A DNA stretch of 64,000 nt, from NCBI RefSeq assembly GCF_001190785.1, contig NZ_LGSS01000003.1:62001-126000 (forward strand), written 5' to 3'. Shown here piece after piece: positions 42,584 to 52,540 of the stretch (positions within the stretch are counted from its first letter, which is position 1; each line of letters starts with the position of its first letter). A program made the position numbers and the translations under genes. The notes beneath the pieces were generated by a model, which was not told where the DNA came from, made no database searches, and saw only the letters and a list, made by a program, of their open reading frames with translations. The stretch is from Gottschalkia purinilytica. Its GTDB lineage: Bacteria; Bacillota; Clostridia; Tissierellales; Gottschalkiaceae.

Positions 42584-42973
42584 TTAGTCTAGATCTTCTG
42601 GTCCGAAACTATGTGGGAGTAATTCTTCTAAGCTAAAAGTCTTATAGTCATCTTCGCTATTGGCAACTATGACTATTATATCTTTCCCAAACTCCCTTAT
42701 AACTTGTCTACATACTCCACATGGAAAAGTATAATCTGAACTTCCTACTATTGCAATAGCTTTAAAGTCCTTATCTCCTTCTGAAATTGCTTTAGATATA
42801 GCTGTTCTTTCTGCACATATAGTAGGTGTATAAGATGCAGATTCTATATTACACCCTGTATATATTTTATCATTTTTAGTTAAAACTGCAGCCCCTACTC
42901 TAAAATTAGAATATGGGGCATAAGCTTTTTCTCTAACTTCTATTGCTTTTTTTATAAGCTCTTTTATATCCAT
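42584..42973 (-). CDS. cdd: Cytidine deaminase
   Basis: A 129-residue enzyme that deaminates cytidine and deoxycytidine to uridine. It has the zinc-binding motifs CAERTA (Cys with proton-shuttle Glu) and PCGVCRQ. It is of the short tetrameric type. The position between era and the DUF3048 gene is similar to Bacillus (cdd-era). Confidence 0.95.
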   Translation of the reverse strand: MDIKELIKKAIEVREKAYAPYSNFRVGAAVLTKNDKIYTGCNIESASYTPTICAERTAISKAISEGDKDFKAIAIVGSSDYTFPCGVCRQVIREFGKDIIVIVANSEDDYKTFSLEELLPHSFGPEDLD

Positions 42974-42986
42974 TTAATATCTCCTT

Positions 42987-43997
42987 CTACTCCATAGATA
43001 CATTTGTATTAGATGCAGTTACTTGAATCCATGTAACACCTGGGTTAAGTGATATCTCTTCACCATTTTCATCATAGTAAATTGTTCTACTTTTTACTGA
43101 TGCTTTTTCCCAAGTAATTCTTTTAGCCTTACCATCTGTTATATACATACCATCACCTGAGCCTACAACATCTATCTCTTTTCTACCTTCACTATCTATT
43201 GTCTTACCAGTAGTTTTTTGTATTATTATATTTTTGGCTGTAATAGTTGATTTATCAGATTCATCTATGTGTAGTTTACCATCTTTATATCTTTCATATA
43301 CCTTTTTATCTTCATTGTACACATATTTGGTACTGTTTTCACCATTATATATTATTTTAACTGTATTTGCACTAGAGCCTTCTATACTTGTATCTTCTTT
43401 ATTAAACTTAAATCCTTCATAATCAGAAGTATCACTATATCCCATTCTTTTTTGTTCTTCTCTTACTGATTTCATACTTGTGTATAAATTATGTGGAGAT
43501 TTTTTCCCAGTTTTTGTACTTCTCCAAAATGATTTACTAACAAGTCCATCTATATCAGCTACATTATATTTTATAACATCAGATTTTGCCTGTTCACTTC
43601 CACCGCATCTAACGTATAAAGGATCATATTGTAAAAGAGTTGATATAAAGTATGGTCTAGCACTTCTAACTGGACCAATAAGCTTAGGGTCATTGATAAG
43701 ATATATTCCCATGTATCTTGTATAAGGATGCTCTACTAAAAATTCATATACTATCTCAGCTTCATTTAGTCCTGCTTGCCATCTTGCTCTAGGATGATTA
43801 TCAAACATGACTGCAACAGGTCTTCTATTTATTTTTTCCTCATCTACATATATTCCACTCAATGGCGAGGCTGTTCCTGATTTACTATTATCTTCTGTCT
43901 GTTTATTTCCTTTTATATTTAAATCACCTTGTTTCCCACAAGCAACTAATAATGTAAAAATAAGTAATATAGAGATTATAAATATCCTTTTTTTCAT
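42987..43997 (-). CDS. DUF3048 lipoprotein (YerB-like)
   Basis: A 336-residue lipoprotein with the lipobox LLVAC at residues 16-20. The N-terminal DUF3048 domain contains PVAVMFDNHPRARWQAGLNEAE and GGSEQAKSDVIKYNVADIDG; the C-terminal domain runs from about residue 220. YerB-type proteins are found on the cell surface; their function is unknown. It is probably in one operon with cdd and the CorC-type gene. Confidence 0.88.
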   Translation of the reverse strand: MKKRIFIISILLIFTLLVACGKQGDLNIKGNKQTEDNSKSGTASPLSGIYVDEEKINRRPVAVMFDNHPRARWQAGLNEAEIVYEFLVEHPYTRYMGIYLINDPKLIGPVRSARPYFISTLLQYDPLYVRCGGSEQAKSDVIKYNVADIDGLVSKSFWRSTKTGKKSPHNLYTSMKSVREEQKRMGYSDTSDYEGFKFNKEDTSIEGSSANTVKIIYNGENSTKYVYNEDKKVYERYKDGKLHIDESDKSTITAKNIIIQKTTGKTIDSEGRKEIDVVGSGDGMYITDGKAKRITWEKASVKSRTIYYDENGEEISLNPGVTWIQVTASNTNVSME

Positions 43998-44026
43998 ATT
44001 GTCATATCCCCCCAGTTTTTTTACTT

Positions 44027-45295
44027 TTATATGACTGTTCTTTTAATCTCAATACTCTTGATTCTTCTATTTTGAACTTTTATTACTTTCATAGTTATAT
44101 CTTCATATTTTACAATATCCCCTTGTATAGGAACTCTTCCCAATGTGCTAAATATGAATCCTCCCAATGAATCAAAGTCTTCTTCTGGTAAATCCAACTC
44201 AAGTAATTCATTTATTTCTTCTAAGGAAACTTCTGACTGAACTATATATGAATTATCATCTATTTTTTCTATTAAATCTATTTCATTATCGTACTCATCA
44301 AATATATCTCCTACAATTTCCTCTAGTATATCTTCAATAGTAACTAGACCTTCTGTACCGCCATATTCATCTAAAACTATTGCAATATGAACCTGACTTT
44401 GTTGAAGTTCTTTTAACAATTGATTTATCTTTTTTGTTTCAGGAATATAATAAGCAGTTCTCATTATACTAGCTATAGTTTTCTCTTGTAGTTTTTCTAT
44501 ATTAGAAAAAGAGTGAGGTAATAAGTCTTTTGCATAAAGTATTCCTACAATATTATCTATAGTTTCTTTGAATACTGGTATTCTAGAATGTCCATAAGTT
44601 ATGATAATATCTAAAGCCTCTTTAATGTCTGAATCCTCAGATACTGCTACTATGTCTATTCTAGGTACCATGACTTCTGTTACTTCTTTATCATTTATTT
44701 CAAATATATTCTGTATCATTTCTTTCTCTTCATGCTCTAGAACCCCTTCTTCTTCCCCAACGTCTACTAAGGATCTAATATCTTCTTCCGTTACAAATGC
44801 ATTAGTTGTTCCAACATTTCCTCCTAAAAGCCTTACTATAAAGTTGGTTACTTTAGTTAATACAAATAAGACTGGCTTGAAAATATATGCTAATACTTCT
44901 AATAGTCCTGCAACTCTAACTGCCACTTTAGTAGTATTTTGTGCCGCATATGACTTAGGAGTAATTTCTCCAAACACTAATATAAGAATAGTCATAACAA
45001 CGGTGGTAATTAACGTGGAACTTTTAGGACCTAGTATTTCTATACTCAATTCCGTCAATATAGAAGTAGCCGCTATATTAACTATATTATTTCCCATAAG
45101 AATAGTTGCAAGTATATCGCCTATTTTTTTCTTTATTTTTTTTAATTTCTCAGCTTGCTCTTCATTTTCTTCTCTTAGTTTACTAATTTGAGATGCAGTA
45201 ATAGAAGTTATAGCAGTCTCAGAACCTGAAAAAATAGCTGATAATACTAACAATATTATTAGTACAATCCCTTTAACATATACATCGATAGGCAA
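44027..45295 (-). CDS. Hemolysin C/CorC-family membrane protein (CNNM and CBS domains)
   Basis: A 422-residue protein. Residues 1-180 are the CNNM (DUF21) domain with about four membrane segments, including LSAIFSGSETAITSITASQI and VFGEITPKSYAAQN. Two CBS domains follow (about 205-330; VPRIDIVAVSEDSDIKEALD, YGGTEGLVTIEDILEEIVGD) and a CorC/HlyC C-terminal domain. Related proteins export Mg2+ or Co2+. Substrate not defined. Confidence 0.92.
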   Translation of the reverse strand: MPIDVYVKGIVLIILLVLSAIFSGSETAITSITASQISKLREENEEQAEKLKKIKKKIGDILATILMGNNIVNIAATSILTELSIEILGPKSSTLITTVVMTILILVFGEITPKSYAAQNTTKVAVRVAGLLEVLAYIFKPVLFVLTKVTNFIVRLLGGNVGTTNAFVTEEDIRSLVDVGEEEGVLEHEEKEMIQNIFEINDKEVTEVMVPRIDIVAVSEDSDIKEALDIIITYGHSRIPVFKETIDNIVGILYAKDLLPHSFSNIEKLQEKTIASIMRTAYYIPETKKINQLLKELQQSQVHIAIVLDEYGGTEGLVTIEDILEEIVGDIFDEYDNEIDLIEKIDDNSYIVQSEVSLEEINELLELDLPEEDFDSLGGFIFSTLGRVPIQGDIVKYEDITMKVIKVQNRRIKSIEIKRTVI

Positions 45296-45309
45296 AATTA
45301 TCCCTCCAT

Positions 45310-46008
45310 TTATCCTATAACTTGAAATATAAGTATAGTAATAAGTGTTCCTAATATTGCCCCACTACATACCTCCGAAAAAAAATGTATTTTTGCTTCT
45401 ATACGACTTTCTGCTACAAGTAAAGCCATTAAGTAGCTTAGAGTAGTTACCAAAGTATTTTTAGTCATAAAAGTTATAGCAGTAGCTGTAGCAAATGCTA
45501 TAGCAGAATGTCCACTAACTATTCCACCTTTAAAAGGTGTTCCTGAATGTTTTTTTGTTTTTATTGAAATAGTTAAAATTATAACTAGTATAATACTAAT
45601 AAAGGTTAAGTGTATAGGTGAATTTCTTATTTTATAAACTAATATGGATGAGTAAGGACTAATTCTATCAAAAAATAATAAGTATGCCACTATTAAAGAG
45701 TTTATTGAAGCTATAAGAACTGCTCCTGCTGAAATATCCTTAACTATTTTAGCTAAAGGATGATAGTTTTTTGTATATAAATCTATAGTTCTTTCTATAG
45801 CAGTATTAATCATTTCTGTTATTATTACCAAGGAAATCGTAAAAAATAATATTAACATTTCAATTCTACTAAAATTAAAAAATAAACTTAAAAATAAAAT
45901 AAAAAATGCTGCAACAAAATGTATTTTCATATTTTTTTCAGTTTTTAAAGCACTAATAATACCTGCTACAGCATAATTAAAACTATCTATAAGCCTTCTA
46001 TTCTTCAT
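45310..46008 (-). CDS. Fused undecaprenol/diacylglycerol kinase and PAP2-like phosphatase
   Basis: A 232-residue membrane protein. Residues 1-115 are the DgkA/UdpK domain with the diagnostic TEMINTAIERTIDL helix. Residues 120-232 are a PAP2-type lipid phosphatase: KGGIVSGHSAIAFATA holds motif 2 and SRIEAKIHFFSEVCSG motif 3, with Glu in the usual Asp position. Kinase and phosphatase on one chain could interconvert undecaprenol and its phosphate or act on diacylglycerol. The fusion occurs in other Clostridia. It lies next to ybeY, as dgkA does in Bacillus. Confidence 0.88.
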   Translation of the reverse strand: MKNRRLIDSFNYAVAGIISALKTEKNMKIHFVAAFFILFLSLFFNFSRIEMLILFFTISLVIITEMINTAIERTIDLYTKNYHPLAKIVKDISAGAVLIASINSLIVAYLLFFDRISPYSSILVYKIRNSPIHLTFISIILVIILTISIKTKKHSGTPFKGGIVSGHSAIAFATATAITFMTKNTLVTTLSYLMALLVAESRIEAKIHFFSEVCSGAILGTLITILIFQVIG

Positions 46009-46024
46009 ACAAACACCAGCTTTA

Positions 46025-46507
46025 TTAGTTTCTAAAAATTTTTAACCTTTTCATAATCTCTTTCTCTTTTTCTCGCATTTTTAATTTTTCTGTTTCTTCC
46101 ATATGGTCATATCCTAATAAATGAAACATACTATGAGCTGTTAAATAAGCTATTTCCCTATCTAAAGAGTGTCCAAACTCCTCTGATTGTACTAATGCAG
46201 TTTCTAATGATATAACTATATCTCCTAAAAGAAGCTCAGAGTTAATTTCATCACAAACATCGAACATCTCTTCTTCACTTATATCATCATACATAGGAAA
46301 TGATAATACGTCTGTAGGTTTATCTATATTTCTATAATCTCTATTTAGCTCTCTTATTCTATCATTATCAACAAAAGTTATACTCACTTCATAATTTGTA
46401 TCTTTGTTTTCTAAAGTCAAACATTCACATACTACATCTTTTAATATATCAATCATATTCTCAGGCATATTGACTTTGTCTTGTTCATTATTTATTAATA
46501 TTTCCAT
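46025..46507 (-). CDS. ybeY: Endoribonuclease YbeY
   Basis: A 160-residue single-strand endoribonuclease used in 16S rRNA 3'-end maturation and ribosome quality control. The zinc motif HSMFHLLGYDH near residue 126 is complete, and the conserved RDYRNIDKPTDVLSFPM precedes it. It directly follows pgpH, the usual phoH-pgpH-ybeY-dgkA-cdd-era order. Confidence 0.96.
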   Translation of the reverse strand: MEILINNEQDKVNMPENMIDILKDVVCECLTLENKDTNYEVSITFVDNDRIRELNRDYRNIDKPTDVLSFPMYDDISEEEMFDVCDEINSELLLGDIVISLETALVQSEEFGHSLDREIAYLTAHSMFHLLGYDHMEETEKLKMREKEKEIMKRLKIFRN

Positions 46508-48613
46508 TTAGTTTCCTCCTTTAAGTTCTGCTAAGTTAAGGTTAGGATATTCGATCCTTTCATGGTATATCCCCATGAAAGTGTTCATAAAGGAGTTAGC
46601 TATTTTATTTAAGTCTCCTAAAGTAAGTCCACACTCATCTAGCTGTCCATCATTTAGTTTATCTTTTATTATTTTTCTTACTAGAACCTCTATTTTTCCT
46701 TTTGTAGGATCTTTCATAGCTTTGACAGCAGCTTCTGCTGAATCCGCTAACATTACTATAGCAGCTTCTTTAGATTGAGGTTTAGGCCCTTCATATCTAA
46801 ATCTTTCTTCTTGAACAAATTCAGAGCCTTCTTCGTTTAAAGCTTTATGATAGAAATAAGCCACCAATGTTTTTCCATGATGTTGCTTTATAATGTCTTT
46901 TATTTCTTCTGGCAATCTATGTTTACATGCTAGCTCTATACCATCTTTCGTATGATTAGTTATTACTAAGGCACTTAAATTAGGGTTTATTTTATCATGA
47001 GGATTTTCCCCATTTTTTTGATTCTCCTTAAAAAAGTATGGTCTTTTTAACTTTCCAATATCATGATAATAAGCTCCTACCCTAGCTATTAAAGCATTAG
47101 CATCTACAACTTCAGCAGCTCCTTCACTTAAATTGCCTACAATTATACTATGATGATAAGTCCCTGGAGCTTCTATTAACAACCTCTTTAATAGAGGTTG
47201 ATTTGGATTCATAAGTTCCAATAACTTAAGTGGAGTTAGTATATTAAATATGTTTTCCCATAATGGCAATGAACCTATTGCTAATATAGAACTAATTACT
47301 CCATTAGTCATACCATATATACTTCTTCTTAATATCTCATTAAATTCCAAGCTATAAGCTAGTCCGAATCCTAATATGGTTATTATATTAATTGTTCCAA
47401 CTAATAGTCCTATTAAAAAAATATTATATCTTTGTTGTGTATTTACCGTAGCAAATGCACCTACTATACCTGATATTAAACAAACTATTAAAATACTTAG
47501 TTCACTTGATGTTGTAATCCCAATAATTATAGATAATATAATATTTATTAATATAGATAATCTCGGATTTATTAGTATAGAAATTAGTATAGTAGCACTT
47601 GATATTGGAATCATATAACCTGACAATCCATATATACTCTTAGCTATCATGCTTATTAGTAGAATTATGATAGCTAAAATAACCAACAATTTAAAGTTAT
47701 ATATCACCTTTCTATCAAATACGTATAGATACCCCATAATTATAGTTTCTATTAGTATAGTTAAAATTAGTGCTCCAAATATTAGGGTATAGTCTATTCC
47801 TTTATTTTCTTTTAAAAGTCCTGTTTTCTTAATAAGAGAATAAGCAGTTTTGTCGATTGTTTTATTTCTCTCTGTTATTATTTGTCCCTCTTTTATAATA
47901 ACAGGATCTACTCTTTCTGCAGCTTCTTCTCTTTTTTGTTGAGTAGTTTCCATATCTACAAATTTATTAGGTTGTATTTTATCTTTTACTATTTTTGCAC
48001 CTATTAACTTTGACTCTTGTGTTAAGTTATCAAAATTTTCAAAAGTTTTAGCTACATTATTTTTTTCATATTTTAATTCTTCTTCTTTTATTCCAACTCC
48101 CATTATCTGATTTATTACTTCATAAATGTTGCTTTCTAGGGTCAGTAAAGTTTCTGGAGATATTGTCAGTAGTTGCTTACATTCTTCAGATGATAACTTT
48201 ACATATTCCTGTTGTAAAAGAGAATCTTCTTTTTCTTTATCAGATAAGTTAATATCATTGTCATTGTATAATCTTTTTACTAATTCAAAAAACTTCCTGA
48301 TATCACTCTTAACTTTTATCTGTATAGAAGTATCTATTCTATATTTTGGCTCTACTTTTTCCATAGCTTCTAGTTTAAACTTTTCAGTTGTAACTTCATC
48401 TACTATGTCTTTAGTAGCTCTAATATCCTTAGGAGATATATCTCCTACTCTTACACTAATTCTTTCTGGTACTATACTAATCATTATTAGTATAAAAAGT
48501 ATGCTAGTAAATATAATCCCTAAAGTCATATACTTGGCTTTAGGTTTTGATAAAGTTTTATATAATTGTGTTTTCCTAAATTTTTTTAAGTTCTTCTCCA
48601 GTAAAAAAAGCAT
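46508..48613 (-). CDS. pgpH: 7TM receptor with HD hydrolase domain (PgpH/YqfF)
   Basis: A 701-residue membrane protein; ATG at 48613 with GGAGGG 7 bases upstream is more likely than a TTG 19 codons up. An N-terminal helix and a large extracellular 7TMR-HDED domain (about 30-260) are followed by seven membrane helices (about 270-460) and a cytoplasmic HD domain (GTYHHSIIVGNLSEGAAEV, YYHDIGKLKRP, TNHTKDGIELA). PgpH hydrolyses cyclic di-AMP. It is encoded directly behind phoH. Confidence 0.95.
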   Translation of the reverse strand: MLFLLEKNLKKFRKTQLYKTLSKPKAKYMTLGIIFTSILFILIMISIVPERISVRVGDISPKDIRATKDIVDEVTTEKFKLEAMEKVEPKYRIDTSIQIKVKSDIRKFFELVKRLYNDNDINLSDKEKEDSLLQQEYVKLSSEECKQLLTISPETLLTLESNIYEVINQIMGVGIKEEELKYEKNNVAKTFENFDNLTQESKLIGAKIVKDKIQPNKFVDMETTQQKREEAAERVDPVIIKEGQIITERNKTIDKTAYSLIKKTGLLKENKGIDYTLIFGALILTILIETIIMGYLYVFDRKVIYNFKLLVILAIIILLISMIAKSIYGLSGYMIPISSATILISILINPRLSILINIILSIIIGITTSSELSILIVCLISGIVGAFATVNTQQRYNIFLIGLLVGTINIITILGFGLAYSLEFNEILRRSIYGMTNGVISSILAIGSLPLWENIFNILTPLKLLELMNPNQPLLKRLLIEAPGTYHHSIIVGNLSEGAAEVVDANALIARVGAYYHDIGKLKRPYFFKENQKNGENPHDKINPNLSALVITNHTKDGIELACKHRLPEEIKDIIKQHHGKTLVAYFYHKALNEEGSEFVQEERFRYEGPKPQSKEAAIVMLADSAEAAVKAMKDPTKGKIEVLVRKIIKDKLNDGQLDECGLTLGDLNKIANSFMNTFMGIYHERIEYPNLNLAELKGGN

Positions 48614-48638
48614 GGAAATTCCCTCCATACATGTGACT

Positions 48639-49613
48639 TTATTTTTGTTCCTTATTTTCAAATTTTTCATATGCTTCTATAATTCTTTGAACTAACTGAT
48701 GTCTAACTACATCTCTCTTATCTAAATATACAAATTCTATACCTTTTATTTTATCTAAAACATGTGATACTTGCTTTAGCCCAGAAGTCTTTCCTTTTGG
48801 AAGATCTATTTGTGTAATATCACCAGTTATAATTGCCTTTGATCCAAATCCAAGTCTAGTTAAAAACATCTTCATCTGTTCATTCGTAGTATTTTGAGCT
48901 TCATCCAGTATAATAAACGAAGAATCTAGAGTTCTTCCTCTCATATAAGCTAATGGAGCTACTTCTATTAAACCCCTTTCCATGTATTTAGAATAAGTTT
49001 CAGCTCCTAGTATATCAAACATTGCATCATATAAAGGTCTTAAATAAGGGTCTACTTTTTCTTGAAGATCTCCTGGTAAAAAACCTAGACTTTCCCCAGC
49101 CTCTACAGCTGGTCTTGTTAATATTATCTTATTAATTTCTTTATTTTTAAATGCCATCACAGCCATTGCCATAGCTAAATAAGTTTTTCCTGTACCAGCT
49201 GGACCTATTCCAAATACTATATCATTTTCTTTTATAGCATTTACATATCTTTTTTGTCCTAAAGTTTTTGGCTTTATAGATTTTCCCGATGATGTTATAC
49301 ATATAACGTCATCTAAAAGTTCCCGCACTTTATCTTCTTGTCCTTCTAGTACAAGTTGCATAGTATAAAGAACTTCTTGCTTATTCAGTTTTCCTTGTTT
49401 CTTTATAATGTGTATTAGCTTATTGATTAATTTTTCTACTATATTAGTAGAAATCTCTTCTCCTATTACTCTTATTTCACCTTCTCTAGATACAATATCT
49501 ACATTAAAAGTTTTCTCAATTAATTTTATATTTTCATCAAAATCTCCAAATAGCTCCCTAGTATAATCATTATCTCCTATTTCGATTATTTTTTGAAGTG
49601 TTTCTTTCTCCAA
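48639..49613 (-). CDS. phoH: PhoH-family ATPase
   Basis: A 324-residue protein starting at TTG behind GGGGAGGA. Walker A is GIGPAGTGKTYLAMAMA (near residue 134), Walker B is FIILDEAQNTT; an N-terminal KH-like domain (1-105) precedes it. PhoH-like proteins are RNA-linked ATPases. It starts the block phoH-pgpH-ybeY-udpK and follows yqfD. Confidence 0.95.
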   Translation of the reverse strand: MEKETLQKIIEIGDNDYTRELFGDFDENIKLIEKTFNVDIVSREGEIRVIGEEISTNIVEKLINKLIHIIKKQGKLNKQEVLYTMQLVLEGQEDKVRELLDDVICITSSGKSIKPKTLGQKRYVNAIKENDIVFGIGPAGTGKTYLAMAMAVMAFKNKEINKIILTRPAVEAGESLGFLPGDLQEKVDPYLRPLYDAMFDILGAETYSKYMERGLIEVAPLAYMRGRTLDSSFIILDEAQNTTNEQMKMFLTRLGFGSKAIITGDITQIDLPKGKTSGLKQVSHVLDKIKGIEFVYLDKRDVVRHQLVQRIIEAYEKFENKEQK

Positions 49614-49641
49614 TATTAATCCTCCCCAAAAATTAAATTAG

Positions 49642-50850
49642 TTATCTTATTTTTTCTTTTTGACCTATTTCTTCCTCAACCTCTACAATGATTTCTGTAG
49701 TTAAAGCTTTATCTTCTAATTGATGCTTTACATCTTTAGAAATAACTTTAGACTCTTTAGGTAATTTCTTCATAAGAGCTTGAGTTCCTTTTACTTCATT
49801 TATTTCTTTTAATGAATCAGAATTTTGCGTAACTTGTTTTAAATTTACTTCCTTATATGTATGTATTATTACCTCTATTGGAAGTTCGAAAACACTTGTT
49901 TTTAGAAGTTTTTTAACTTTTTTTTCTTCTATATAATGTTTAAAAGGTATTTCACCTTTCATAAGCTGTATTTTTCTATCACCTATTTTTAATTCTCTAC
50001 TAGTATGAATCTTACCTGTTTCTTCTTTTATAGTCTTTATTAAAGGTTCTTTCACAACTTCCTTATACCATGTTCTACCTAAGACGCTTCCATTAGAATG
50101 CACTAAAAATGGTTCTTCTGCTGATTCTTCTGTTGATTCTTCCATTGATTCATCTTGTATGATTCCTGATATCAAAACTTGTCCTTTTTTAACAATATCT
50201 CCTTTCTCAACTACTCTTTTTCCATTCTTGGCAATAACTTTTTCTATTACAGCCTTCTTTTTAGATACTATATTACATGGGGTATCATCTTCAATTCTTT
50301 CTGGTTGAATATCCCTTTCCTTAACATCTACTATTAGCTTTGTGCCCTTAGTATATACACTTACATAAGAAAATTCCTGGGATTTTGAAAGTAAAAATCC
50401 TTTTACTTTATCAGTATCTAATTTGCTCTTTTTTATTCCTAACTTTACATTTATATTTTTAAGATCTGCTAATATTTTCTCTTCTTTTATCTTTTCATTT
50501 CCTATTATTTCTATTGACCATATGAATGATGTCAAATATATTATAAGTGCAATAGCAACACCAAAGCCTGACAGCAACATTTTTCTATATTTAAATTTAC
50601 TTGCAAAAAAAGGAAATCCATTTTTGTCTTTAATACTTATTCTGCAACCTACCGTCCTCACTATCTCTTTCAAATCTCTGAAACCTTTTATACTAACTTT
50701 AGCCTCTAAAGTTGTATAATCTAGTCTAACTATATCCCATAGAAAGATATCCTTTGATATTGCTAGATTTATGAACCTTTCCAGAGTAAGTCCTTCAACT
50801 TTAATGATAACATATCCTCTAAAATAATTCCATAATCTTATAATTGGCAT
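49642..50850 (-). CDS. yqfD: Sporulation protein YqfD
   Basis: A 402-residue membrane protein with one helix near residue 90-110 (LLSGFGVAIALIIYLTSFIW) and a long extracytoplasmic part with FtsQ/POTRA-like features and KGDIVKKGQVLISGIIQ. YqfD is required for sporulation in Bacillus, made in the mother cell. It follows yqfC (14-bp gap), a pair conserved in sporulating Firmicutes. Confidence 0.92.
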   Translation of the reverse strand: MPIIRLWNYFRGYVIIKVEGLTLERFINLAISKDIFLWDIVRLDYTTLEAKVSIKGFRDLKEIVRTVGCRISIKDKNGFPFFASKFKYRKMLLSGFGVAIALIIYLTSFIWSIEIIGNEKIKEEKILADLKNINVKLGIKKSKLDTDKVKGFLLSKSQEFSYVSVYTKGTKLIVDVKERDIQPERIEDDTPCNIVSKKKAVIEKVIAKNGKRVVEKGDIVKKGQVLISGIIQDESMEESTEESAEEPFLVHSNGSVLGRTWYKEVVKEPLIKTIKEETGKIHTSRELKIGDRKIQLMKGEIPFKHYIEEKKVKKLLKTSVFELPIEVIIHTYKEVNLKQVTQNSDSLKEINEVKGTQALMKKLPKESKVISKDVKHQLEDKALTTEIIVEVEEEIGQKEKIR

Positions 50851-50864
50851 ATCTTACACCCCTT

Positions 50865-51143
50865 TTATTCTGTAAATTCTATAGTATATATTTCTCCAAT
50901 GATTATTATTTCTTCTGTAAGTATTGTTCTTATAAACATATCGTTTCCTAAAATTCTTAGAACTCCATTGTTAGTATTTATTCGAATACGTTGTTTACTA
51001 TATTCTATTATTCCTTTATGATTTTCTATATAAACTTGTAAATTACCCACCATAGTTACTTTAGGCAAATCTAACATAATATCTTTTGGTAGTTCTAACA
51101 TTTCGGAAACTGTTTCTTTTATTTCATCCACTCTCTTTTTCAA
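50865..51143 (-). CDS. yqfC: Sporulation protein YqfC
   Basis: A 92-residue protein starting at TTG behind GGGAGGG. The signature LPKDIMLDLPKVTMVGNLQV and the IENHKGIIEYSKQRIRI segment define the YqfC/YabP family of sporulation proteins. It is cotranscribed with yqfD. Its presence is direct evidence that the host lineage makes endospores. Confidence 0.92.
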   Translation of the reverse strand: MKKRVDEIKETVSEMLELPKDIMLDLPKVTMVGNLQVYIENHKGIIEYSKQRIRINTNNGVLRILGNDMFIRTILTEEIIIIGEIYTIEFTE

Positions 51144-51239
51144 TGATAGCCCTCCCTCTTATATAAATGTATGAAGAATATTGATTTTGTATTACAATAT
51201 TGAATATCAAAATTATAGTATAATTTAGCTCAAAAAATA

Positions 51240-51284
51240 GATAAGGTTGATCCACAGTTAACGTTTAATACTGGATCAACCTTA
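51240..51284 (-). terminator. Terminator of the cell-wall amidase gene
   Basis: AAGGTTGATCC (51243-51253) pairs with GGATCAACCTT (51273-51283); the reverse strand continues with TATCTATTTTTT. Confidence 0.8.
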
Positions 51285-51291
51285 TTTTATC

Positions 51292-52359
51292 TTATCTATT
51301 AAAATATTTATTTAATCCTCTAGCTATTGCTTCTACAGCTCTATCCTGATAATCTTCTGTTTCTATTATCTTTTCATCTTTAGGATTTGAAATAAATCCT
51401 AGCTCTAATAAAACTGCAGGCATTTTGGTTTGTCTCAACACTGCAAAATTATTTGGTTTTGCACCCCTATTTACCGCTTTCAATTCTTGTATTAGTTCTT
51501 TTTGTATAAGCTCTGCAAGAATTTTCCCTTCTTTAGCACTAGGGTAGTAAAAGGATTCTATTCCTGTAACATTAGGATTTTCTTCAAAGGCATTATGATG
51601 TATAGATATGAATATATCAGCGTTATGTTTATTAGCTATATATGATCTATCTTCTAATTCTAATTTATAATTTTTACTAAGCTCTTTATCTCTTGTAAGA
51701 ATAGTTTTATAGCCTAAACTTCTAAGTTTTTTATCAAGTTTTAATGTAACCTCAAGATTAAATTCCTTTTCAGGTCTACCAGAGGCAGCTGTAGTTCCTG
51801 GATCTCTTCCTCCATGACCTGCATCTATTACTATTACTTTTTCTTTAATATCTGGCTTAGGCTGTGGTATAGGAGTTATATTATCTTCTTTCTTTACTAA
51901 ATTTGCTGTCCAAGTATTCTGATTCCAATCTATAGTATACCCTAGCTCGTCTGCAATAAACCTAAGTGGAACCATTATCCTCCCGTCATTGATAAGCTTA
52001 GCAGGAGCAGATGGAATTTTCTTTTTTACTCCATTAACTATAGCATGACTACTATTAACCTTAAATATTATCTTTTTATTAACAAAAGTTAACGTAGCTT
52101 CATTAGTTTTTTTGTTCCAGTCTATTTCCGCATTTAAGCTCTCACCAATAGCTCTAATAGGAACTATAGTGGTTCCTTGATATATAATAGGTGAAGAGTC
52201 CGATACTAAAAGTTTTCCATTAAAAATTACATTTGATTTTTTTAAATTCATACTCTGTCCATCTATGTATACACTAATAGATTCTGATTGAGCAAATCCC
52301 CCGATGCTTAAACCTAATACCATAATAATTACCATAAAAAACAAAACAATTTTTTTCAA
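51292..52359 (-). CDS. Exported N-acetylmuramoyl-L-alanine amidase with copper-amine-oxidase-like domain
   Basis: A protein of about 355 residues; start TTG at 52359 with GGGGGG upstream is chosen over an ATG 7 codons up which lacks a ribosome site. A signal peptide (KKIVLFFMVIIMVLGLSIGG) is followed by a copper-amine-oxidase N-terminal-like domain in two units (about 25-165; GTTIVPIRAIGESLNAEIDW and GRIMVPLRFIADELGYTIDW). The C-terminal Amidase_3 domain has VIDAGHGGRDPG, FISIHHNAF and the catalytic Glu in AVLLELGFISNP. It acts on the cell wall, probably in division or sporulation. Confidence 0.93.
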   Translation of the reverse strand: MKKIVLFFMVIIMVLGLSIGGFAQSESISVYIDGQSMNLKKSNVIFNGKLLVSDSSPIIYQGTTIVPIRAIGESLNAEIDWNKKTNEATLTFVNKKIIFKVNSSHAIVNGVKKKIPSAPAKLINDGRIMVPLRFIADELGYTIDWNQNTWTANLVKKEDNITPIPQPKPDIKEKVIVIDAGHGGRDPGTTAASGRPEKEFNLEVTLKLDKKLRSLGYKTILTRDKELSKNYKLELEDRSYIANKHNADIFISIHHNAFEENPNVTGIESFYYPSAKEGKILAELIQKELIQELKAVNRGAKPNNFAVLRQTKMPAVLLELGFISNPKDEKIIETEDYQDRAVEAIARGLNKYFNR

Positions 52360-52507
52360 TGTTTTCCCCCCTATTGACATAATATATTATAATCTAATCA
52401 TACTTTCAATAATATACCATAATTGTAAATAAAAATCCATTATTAGTTAATATTATATCTTTAGGAGTTATATCTTAGCTTATAATACGAAGCCTTTAAG
52501 TAATAAA

Positions 52508-52537
52508 AAAACCTGAACACATATGTATTCAGGTTTT
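52508..52537 (-). terminator. Terminator of the rpsU-yqeY transcript
   Basis: AAAACCTGAA pairs with TTCAGGTTTT around a 10-base loop, just after the yqeY stop. Confidence 0.85.
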
Positions 52538-52540
52538 CGT

